NCBI GenBank assembly: GCA_029261435.1
Contig: JAJDBI010000303.1
Location: 1-20,034 of the forward strand
DNA from: Nitrospinaceae bacterium
GTDB lineage: Bacteria; Nitrospinota; Nitrospinia; Nitrospinales; VA-1
Direction: 5' to 3'
Length of the DNA: 20,034 nt
The position numbers and the translations under genes were made by a program. This document shows positions 14,785-20,034 of this stretch, one piece after another; the first letter of the stretch is position 1, and each line of letters begins with the position of its first letter. Below the pieces are notes generated by a model, which ran no database searches, was not told where the DNA came from, and saw only the letters and a list, made by a program, of their open reading frames with translations.

Positions 14785-15459
14785 ATGGCAGGATTCGATT
14801 TAGCTCTCTTTGAGAAGGAACCCGTTATGGGCATCATACGGGGTATTGACGAAGATTCGCTTCCTGGTGTGTTGGAAGCGGCATATGCAGGCGGGCTCCG
14901 TTTTCTCGAAATCACTTTAAATACTCCCGGAGCATTTCTCCTGATCAAGAGAGCTGTCGAACTTTTTCCTGATTTTTGCATAGGGGCTGGAACAGTTTTA
15001 TCTGCAGAACCTACCCAGCAGGCTATCGATAATGGAGCACAATTTATTGTAGCCCCCAATCTGAATGAACAAGTCGCTGAGTGTTGCATCAAGAACAATA
15101 CGGCCTTTTTCCCCGGTGCTTTGACTCCTACAGAAATTGAGAAGGCATGGAACTCTGGGGCGACAATGGTCAAAGTCTTTCCTGCTTCCCAGATGGGCCC
15201 GGATTATATTAAGCTTCTTAAAGGTCCCTTTGATCAGATTAAAATGATGGCTGTCGGTGGAATCAGCCCAAAAAATATCCCTGATTACTTTTCTGCAGGG
15301 GCTTCAGCTGTGGCACTGGGAGGATCAATATTTTCTTCAAGTCGTATGGCCAACGGGGAGGTTTCTGTGATACAAAAAGAAATCGAAGAATTTATGTTTG
15401 CTGTGAACCAGTTTTATTCTAAAATAACCGTGACAGAAGTTGCGAACCACTCCATTTAA
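14785..15459 (+). CDS. eda: KDPG/KHG-type class I aldolase (Eda-like)
   Basis: The 224-residue protein matches 2-keto-3-deoxy-6-phosphogluconate / 2-keto-4-hydroxyglutarate aldolase, which makes or splits a 2-keto acid to pyruvate and an aldehyde through a Schiff base. The Schiff-base lysine is Lys130 in VKVFPAS and the acid-base glutamate is Glu42 in FLEITLNT; GAGTVL (67-72) and GGIS/ALGGSIF form the phosphate-binding part. This is close in length to E. coli Eda. The extra C-terminal 15 or so residues are unremarkable. There is no Shine-Dalgarno, so translation probably depends on the upstream aldolase gene. No edd dehydratase is present nearby, so a classical Entner-Doudoroff role is not shown. 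Confidence 0.9.
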   Translation: MAGFDLALFEKEPVMGIIRGIDEDSLPGVLEAAYAGGLRFLEITLNTPGAFLLIKRAVELFPDFCIGAGTVLSAEPTQQAIDNGAQFIVAPNLNEQVAECCIKNNTAFFPGALTPTEIEKAWNSGATMVKVFPASQMGPDYIKLLKGPFDQIKMMAVGGISPKNIPDYFSAGASAVALGGSIFSSSRMANGEVSVIQKEIEEFMFAVNQFYSKITVTEVANHSI

Positions 15460-15474
15460 AGGGAGAAGAAGGGT

Positions 15475-15741
15475 ATGACCTTTGACTTTATGAAAGATTT
15501 TATGATGTTTGAAGATGAAGAGCGGTTTGCCAGTCTATGCGAACAGTTAGAGGATGTAATCCGTGAAATGGATGGTGGCGAGGGTAAGGTTTCTGAGCTT
15601 GAAGTCATGCAGGCACTGGATTATGTAGGCTTTAACTTATTTAGAGATAACTGGGAAGAGTATAAGAAAATGGATATGATCAACCGAGATCAATCCCTTT
15701 CACCCCATACCTCGGGTAAAGAAAAGCGGTACATTCATTAG
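15475..15741 (+). CDS. Small acidic hypothetical protein
   Basis: The 88-residue protein is rich in Glu, Asp, Met and aromatic residues, with a helical N-terminal two thirds (FEDEERFASLCEQLEDVIRE then SELEVMQALDYVGFNLF) and a disordered polar tail. No signal peptide, metal motif or known domain is seen. The gene begins 15 bases after the Eda-like gene and is preceded by a purine-rich GGGAGAAGAAGGG segment that gives a good ribosome site, so it is the last gene of the aldolase operon. I do not recognise the family. Confidence 0.65.
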   Translation: MTFDFMKDFMMFEDEERFASLCEQLEDVIREMDGGEGKVSELEVMQALDYVGFNLFRDNWEEYKKMDMINRDQSLSPHTSGKEKRYIH

Positions 15742-15842
15742 CCGGAATATTTCCCCGAAAGTTTTAAGCAGTCCGCCAGTTTGCTCAATTACTTTTTATC
15801 CAATGCTCCCCGTTTGTCTAGTTCTTCGCTAAAAGAAAGAGC

Positions 15843-17999
15843 CTACTTTCGTTTGTCTTCAAAACCTTTTTGGGCAAGCTTCTCATATTCATCCTGTAAT
15901 TGATTCTCAACATGCTTCACATGCCCGACCAACTCGTGAATTTTGATATCTATTTCTTTCAAATGACCTGAGAGTTCTTGCAAATCCTGATCAGGGGTAT
16001 CCTTCAGAAATACTTCACAGCGCTTGGCATGATGGGAAATATGTTCTACAAGGTCGTGCACTTGTGTGATATTGCTTTGTAGTTGAGAGGTTTCTTCTTG
16101 CAACTGAGTTGCGCCCAGCTCAGCCTTGATAATAAAAGTGTAAAGCAGGGCGAAAACAAATGCCCCAAACAACACGGCCTGCCCAATGAATGTCTCCCAG
16201 GTGGGATACATGCCAAGCCATGAAATGGAGGGTAAGAAATTTGCCGCAGTCATGGAAAGCTGCTCACCCATTTGTAGTTCATGCAATCCTTTTCCCATGA
16301 AAGTGAATGCCATGTAATACAAAAGTACACTGGTGAAACCAAAAAACCACTTGATGGGAATTCTCATGCCCAAAGTATTGACCAAATAAAATACACCTGC
16401 CAAAACCACACAACCTGCGAGAAATCCGGGCAAGATTCCTTCGTTCGCATCGCCTGAATACAAATAAAGTGCTTTATAAAAAAGAACAGTTTCGAATCCT
16501 TCGCGGTAGACAGATATAAAAGCCACTGCACCAAGAGTAAAAGTGTTCCCCTTGGATACTGCTCCACGCATTTGTTTGTTTATATATTCCTGCCACCTCT
16601 TGTTATCTATTTTAGAAACCAGCCAATAGCTGACCGAGAATAATACGGCAACAGCAATCAGCATAATCCAGCCTTCAAGGAGTTCCTGGCTGGCCATGCT
16701 TAGATGTAAGATTTCATGAACTATATATGCCGTCGCAAAACTGGCAAGAATGCCAACAACAACGCCAATATGAATGGATTTCACCCGGCTCTGATTACGA
16801 GATTTAACCAAAAATGCAATCAATGCAGCGATGATGAGAATGGCCTCAAAGCCTTCGCGAACGATAATGGAGAATGATTGAAAGAACATTCCGGTAAAAC
16901 CGACTTCAGCTTTAAGTAGCTCCAATCCTTTTGCAAGCTTCAGGTTGATTTCCCTAGAAAGGGCTTCTACTTCCTCCAAAGGTGCATTACGCTTGATTTC
17001 TCCTCGATAACGACTAAAAGTTGACTCAAGACTTACACCAAGTTCCTTATCTTTGGTAATGAGGTTGGACTCAATTTTTTCATAGGCCAGATAAGCGTCA
17101 AATGCCAATTCGGCGGCGTCATCAACCTGGCCTGCTTTATAAATATTCAAACTTTTCTCAAGAAGTCTTCCGACCTCTTCAACGACCTGATCAGTAATAT
17201 CCTTGTTGATATCTGCGGATGATTCGATAGCGGCCAACTCAAGGTTTACGGGAGGGAGTTTTAAGTCTGCGTTTGAAAAGGTCCTGAGATAATAGGTGAC
17301 ATCCCAAATCTGCTGATCTGAAAGTACCGCTGTCCAACCGATCATGGCGGTGTTGGCAATCCCTACAGTAATCACCTCGAAATTGTCATAAGCAGTTGTG
17401 TTTGCGTCTCCTGTCAGCTTTGGATTTGATAAAATGGCAGGGGAGGGTTCAAAGTGAACAGCCAGAGGGCCATCACCATCACCTTTAATCCCGTGGCAAA
17501 CTGAACAGTTATTTTCATATATCTTTTTTCCATTTGTCAGTGACACTGGAGTTATAGGTGTTTTGTAAATGCGAATATTGAATGTTGCCAAAAGTTCAGT
17601 ATTGATACTGTTGACTTCTTCCCATATTTTTTGCGAGTCCACCTTTTCGTTGACCTTATCCATTAAACTCTGCAACCGCTCCTTGAGAGACTCTGCTTGA
17701 CCCGATTCCTTTATTTTTGTGGATACTCTCTCAAACCTCTCAATTGCCTGTTGCAGAAATACTTTGCTTTCTTCATATTCAGGTGCCACAACAATTTTGC
17801 CATCCACCACACCTTCTTCAAATTCCTTGGCGGCGATATTCAGCATCATGACAATCTTCTTAGTTCTATCAATTGTCTCCTGATTGATCGCTTGAGCCAG
17901 GCTTGGCGTCCAGATATTCTGACTCAAAAATAAAACGAAAATAACTAGGATTTTTGGCAAACTGGATTTTTGAGTCATTTTGGATTTTGCAGGTAGCAT
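15843..17999 (-). CDS. Cytochrome c-FTR1 family iron permease fusion
   Basis: The 718-residue precursor has a signal peptide (cleavage near Ala37), a helical periplasmic region, a class I cytochrome c domain (about 155-245; CSVCH with Cys165, Cys168, His169 and probable axial Met219 in NTAMIGW), a second helical region with an EfeO-like flavour (about 265-365), and a seven-helix FTR1/EfeU permease (about 371-626) with both REGFE motifs (381-385 and 499-503) that bind Fe3+ in the family. A cytoplasmic coiled-coil tail (about 630-710) is His-rich. The cytochrome would take electrons from Fe2+ on the way to uptake of Fe3+, in place of EfeB or a multicopper oxidase; this is inference. A second ATG at codon 8 is an alternative start. 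The promoter carries a Fur-box match. Confidence 0.92.
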   Translation of the reverse strand: MLPAKSKMTQKSSLPKILVIFVLFLSQNIWTPSLAQAINQETIDRTKKIVMMLNIAAKEFEEGVVDGKIVVAPEYEESKVFLQQAIERFERVSTKIKESGQAESLKERLQSLMDKVNEKVDSQKIWEEVNSINTELLATFNIRIYKTPITPVSLTNGKKIYENNCSVCHGIKGDGDGPLAVHFEPSPAILSNPKLTGDANTTAYDNFEVITVGIANTAMIGWTAVLSDQQIWDVTYYLRTFSNADLKLPPVNLELAAIESSADINKDITDQVVEEVGRLLEKSLNIYKAGQVDDAAELAFDAYLAYEKIESNLITKDKELGVSLESTFSRYRGEIKRNAPLEEVEALSREINLKLAKGLELLKAEVGFTGMFFQSFSIIVREGFEAILIIAALIAFLVKSRNQSRVKSIHIGVVVGILASFATAYIVHEILHLSMASQELLEGWIMLIAVAVLFSVSYWLVSKIDNKRWQEYINKQMRGAVSKGNTFTLGAVAFISVYREGFETVLFYKALYLYSGDANEGILPGFLAGCVVLAGVFYLVNTLGMRIPIKWFFGFTSVLLYYMAFTFMGKGLHELQMGEQLSMTAANFLPSISWLGMYPTWETFIGQAVLFGAFVFALLYTFIIKAELGATQLQEETSQLQSNITQVHDLVEHISHHAKRCEVFLKDTPDQDLQELSGHLKEIDIKIHELVGHVKHVENQLQDEYEKLAQKGFEDKRK

Positions 18000-18065
18000 G
18001 ATGGGTAAATTATTCGAATTGTTATTAATGCAATATTATGTGATTGAGGACTGTAGTTCTGAAAT

Positions 18066-18084
18066 AATAATGAGAATTGTTATC
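18066..18084. promoter_or_regulatory. Fur-box match at the iron permease promoter
   Basis: AATAATGAGAATTGTTATC matches the 19-bp consensus GATAATGATAATCATTATC at 15 positions. It covers the predicted start point and the base pairs just after the -10 element of the permease promoter, the classical place for Fur repression. A second overlapping inverted repeat, GTTATC-N8-GATAAC (18079-18098), covers the -10 itself and may be a further half-box arrangement. Confidence 0.65.
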
Positions 18085-18085
18085 A

Positions 18086-18114
18086 ATAATAAGATAACCC
18101 CTTTGTATTGTCAA
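18086..18114 (-). promoter_or_regulatory. Strong sigma70 promoter of the iron permease gene
   Basis: On the minus strand a perfect TTGACA (18109-18114) and TATTAT (18086-18091) are separated by 17 bases. Transcription would start near 18079, giving a leader of about 80 bases before the ATG at 17999. The Fur-box match overlaps the start point. Confidence 0.7.
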
Positions 18115-18246
18115 CTATGGATAGTAATGAAGACTATTAGGACAATTTACAGGAATCAAGCTGAATGGTAAAAATCAGGTCAAATAGGTCTGAAGAGATT
18201 ATTTATAAGAGGGTGTATGTATTGCTAAGGATAGAATTGGGCAATT

Positions 18247-18492
18247 CTAGAACTCTTTCAGTCGTTGTTCCCATTCGCTAATGAGTTCGCGGAAACGTTC
18301 GACATGTTTTTTTTCCTCAAACATCAAGTCAGAATACATTCTTCGAACCCCGATATTAGCGTCTGTATCTTCGGGAGTTTTCTCAATCAGAGTTTGATAA
18401 TAATTGACAGAATTTTCTTCACTGACAATGCCTTTCCGTAAAATATCAAGTCTGGCCTGTACAGTTTCGGGAGTCTCTTTATCGGGTTCCAT
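18247..18492 (-). CDS. Half-ferritin / mini-rubrerythrin-like protein
   Basis: The 81-residue protein is predicted as two helices. The first has Glu26 in SEENSVNYYQ, the second has an ExxH pair Glu60-Lys-Lys-His63 in MFEEKKHVERF. This is the E plus ExxH ligand set of one half of a ferritin-like or rubrerythrin four-helix bundle, so two chains would be needed to build a diiron centre, as in encapsulated ferritin-like proteins. No encapsulin gene or rubredoxin Cys cluster is present. A GAGG site 7 bases upstream supports the ATG. It lies upstream of, and in the same direction as, the Fur-type iron permease, which fits an iron or peroxide role. Metal binding is inferred. Confidence 0.7.
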   Translation of the reverse strand: MEPDKETPETVQARLDILRKGIVSEENSVNYYQTLIEKTPEDTDANIGVRRMYSDLMFEEKKHVERFRELISEWEQRLKEF

Positions 18493-18506
18493 ATGGACCT
18501 CAGGGT

Positions 18507-18534
18507 TTGATAGTATTAATGAGAAAGCTATGAT
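18507..18534 (+). promoter_or_regulatory. Possible promoter of the glycine-zipper lipoprotein gene
   Basis: TTGATA (18507-18512) and TATGAT (18529-18534) are spaced by 16 bases, about 95 bases before the ATG at 18630. It lies in the short divergent region beside the half-ferritin gene. Confidence 0.35.
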
Positions 18535-18629
18535 AAATCCAAATCAGTGTTAATTCATAAATAAACTTCGCTCAAGATGCTTTGCTAGACTATTCTGATT
18601 ATACCAGAGAACTTTTTATGGAGTGTGCC

Positions 18630-19097
18630 ATGTATAAAAAAATAACAGTTTTACTTTTAATGATTATCCTCCCTGGTTTTTTTGGTTGTTCTCTGCATTC
18701 AGGTTCAACCTATAACCGTAATGAAATGGGCTCACCGCAATATTTTAAAAAGGGCGTTGTTGTTTCAGTAAGGGATGTGGAGATAAAGGGAACTGAATCA
18801 GGGGCCGGAGCCGCAGCAGGAGCAACTGCTGGAGGGCTTGCAGGTTCTACCCTGGGTGGAAACACAGCGACTCGTGCACTGGGTGCTCTGGGGGGGGCCG
18901 TTATAGGAGGGGTGGTTGGCCATGCCACTGAAGATGTTATAACGAGTAGCGATGCATCGGAGTTCATCATCCAGCCGGATGAAGGGGAGGCTTATGCGGT
19001 CGTACAAGTCAACGATGAAGAACTTAAACCTGGTGAACGGGTCTTGATCATGGATTCTGGCAAGGTACGTATTGTCCGGGATCAAAGCACTAAATAA
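18630..19097 (+). CDS. Glycine-zipper outer membrane lipoprotein, SlyB-like
   Basis: From ATG 18630 the precursor has 155 residues. A hydrophobic signal ends in a lipobox FFGC with Cys20. A Gly/Ala-rich glycine zipper follows (about 57-102, GAGAAAGATAGGLAG then GALGGAVIGGVVGHATED), the hallmark of the SlyB/Pcp group of outer membrane lipoproteins, and a C-terminal beta domain (about 110-150, FIIQPDEGEAYAVVQ, ELKPGERVLIM). These proteins are thought to stabilise the outer membrane under stress. GGAG at 18620-18623, 6 bases before this ATG, decides the start; in-frame ATGs at 18582 and 18618 would put charged residues in front of the signal. Confidence 0.85.
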   Translation: MYKKITVLLLMIILPGFFGCSLHSGSTYNRNEMGSPQYFKKGVVVSVRDVEIKGTESGAGAAAGATAGGLAGSTLGGNTATRALGALGGAVIGGVVGHATEDVITSSDASEFIIQPDEGEAYAVVQVNDEELKPGERVLIMDSGKVRIVRDQSTK

Positions 19098-19158
19098 CCT
19101 GGGACCATTATTAGTTTTTATTTTTTATGATCGATCTAAACCAGAGGCAATAAACAGT

Positions 19159-20034
19159 ATGAATGAAGCGTTTAAAGAAGATTACCTTTTACTTGTCGAG
19201 AAGTTACAGGAAAGTAATAGGCTGGGCGGAGTTATGGGTATCCTGCATTGGGATCAGGAGGTCATCATGCCGACAGGAGCTGCAGAATCCAGAGCACAGC
19301 AGCTCGGAGCCCTTGCCGGAGTCCTGCATGAAAAGACGACTCACCCTGAAATGGGAAAACTGTTGGATCGTATCCCGCGGGATAATGAAAATGGATTCAC
19401 CACTTTTGAATGGTGCAATATTGTCGAAGCTCGCCGGGAGTTTGATATGGCGACCCGTATTCCCAAGTCATTGGTGACTGAATTGGCCGAACTGTCTTCC
19501 CGAGCTCATCAAGTTTGGGTGCAAGCCCGCGCTGAAAATAAGTTTTCTGATTTTGCTCCAGTTTTAAAACGTCTGATAGATTTGAAAATACAGTGGGCAG
19601 GTTATGTTTCTCCTGAGATGCAGGCTTATGATGCAAATATTGATATTTATGAAAGAGGCACTACACAAAAAGAAATCACTCCGGTGTTTGATCGACTTAA
19701 AGCTGAACTGATTCCATTGATCAAGTCTATCCAGGAATCGGACTATCAACCGGACACTACTATACTGGCTGGTCAGTTTCCAATTGATAGTCAGGAAGCC
19801 CTGGGACGCAAAATAAGTGAAGAAATGGGTTTTCAGTTTGATAAGGGCAGGATGGATGTGTCTGTACATCCTTTTTGCGGTGGCAGTCACCCTACGGATG
19901 TACGCATCACCACGCGCTATCGCAAAGATAATTTTGTCGAATCATTGTATGCCGTCATTCATGAGACAGGACATGGGCTTTATGAACAAGGGCGCATGCA
20001 GGATGGGCGAGACTTGCCGGTATCGGAAGCACTG
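19159..20034 (+). CDS. M32 family metallocarboxypeptidase (carboxypeptidase Taq), partial
   Basis: The frame runs from ATG 19159 to the right window edge without a stop, giving the first 292 of about 500 residues. The early segment GILHWDQEVIMP and the later HPF and DVRITTRY segments are signatures of family M32, and the zinc-binding HETGH lies at residues 268-272, followed by GLYEQGR and LPVSEAL. The enzyme is a Zn2+ carboxypeptidase that removes C-terminal residues from peptides in the cytosol. The rest, including the third zinc ligand, lies outside the window. GAGG at 19144-19147 may serve as ribosome site. The gene follows the SlyB-like gene by 61 bases. Confidence 0.93.
   Translation, partial: MNEAFKEDYLLLVEKLQESNRLGGVMGILHWDQEVIMPTGAAESRAQQLGALAGVLHEKTTHPEMGKLLDRIPRDNENGFTTFEWCNIVEARREFDMATRIPKSLVTELAELSSRAHQVWVQARAENKFSDFAPVLKRLIDLKIQWAGYVSPEMQAYDANIDIYERGTTQKEITPVFDRLKAELIPLIKSIQESDYQPDTTILAGQFPIDSQEALGRKISEEMGFQFDKGRMDVSVHPFCGGSHPTDVRITTRYRKDNFVESLYAVIHETGHGLYEQGRMQDGRDLPVSEAL

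Noticed and set aside
14622..15173. A 183-codon open frame on the minus strand across the two aldolase genes
   Set aside because: It is the antisense of two well supported enzymes with intact catalytic motifs. It has no family resemblance, and it covers the end of one gene and the start of the next, so it is a shadow frame.
17980..18171. A 63-codon plus-strand frame in the region before the iron permease
   Set aside because: It overlaps the permease start, its promoter and Fur-box match on the other strand, has no ribosome site, and its composition reflects AT-rich control DNA.
19163..19477. A 104-codon plus-strand frame at the start of the carboxypeptidase gene
   Set aside because: It is an out-of-frame reading of the M32 gene; the frame from ATG 19159 carries the family motifs through to the window edge.

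Overview
The window reads as ordinary chromosome of a free-living Gram-negative bacterium. Base composition is moderately AT-rich. Lipoproteins, an exported protein and a SlyB-like glycine-zipper protein imply an outer membrane. Gene styles (HD-GYP/GAF protein with a long insertion, radical SAM gene after rnc, cytochrome c-FTR1 fusion) would fit a marine Nitrospinota-like or deltaproteobacteria-like lineage, but this is an inference from gene style and no marker in the window proves it. I see no tRNA, rRNA, insertion sequence, CRISPR array or phage gene, and no gene-free stretch longer than 300 bases.

Region 1 (1-5025) is the type II fatty acid synthesis operon fabH-fabD-fabG-acpP-fabF followed by rnc, tightly packed and ending in a likely intrinsic terminator that overlaps the rnc stop codon. 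All catalytic residues are intact. No enoyl-ACP reductase lies in the cluster. Region 2 (5100-7671) holds small plus-strand genes: a pentapeptide-repeat protein, a one-helix membrane protein, a radical SAM enzyme of the Elp3-like group, an ABM-type monooxygenase-fold protein, a small minus-strand hypothetical gene, and a stand-alone lipoyl-like domain that lacks the modifiable lysine.

Region 3 (7680-13601) is mostly minus strand: the MgtE magnesium channel, a GAF plus HD-GYP signalling protein, an SDR-fold protein with a FabI-like Tyr-X6-Lys pattern, an exported protein of unknown function paired with a small lipoprotein, and an EVE-domain protein. A lysine-rich 80-residue protein diverges from mgtE across a region that carries a perfect 7-bp palindrome.

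Region 4 (13714-15741) is a plus-strand operon with a near-consensus promoter. It encodes a DRE-TIM metalloaldolase-like protein, a KDPG/KHG-type class I aldolase and a small acidic protein. Region 5 (15843-18492) looks like an iron module: a secreted/membrane cytochrome c-FTR1 iron permease transcribed from a strong predicted promoter overlapped by a good Fur-box match, with a minimal half-ferritin-like protein encoded just upstream on the same strand. Region 6 (18630-20034) carries the SlyB-like lipoprotein and the N-terminal 292 residues of an M32 carboxypeptidase cut by the window edge.

I did not find a clearly new multi-gene defence or mobile system. The most unusual items are the lysine-less lipoyl domain, the iron permease/half-ferritin pair with its Fur-type promoter, the HD-GYP insertion, and the coupled pair of unlike aldolases.
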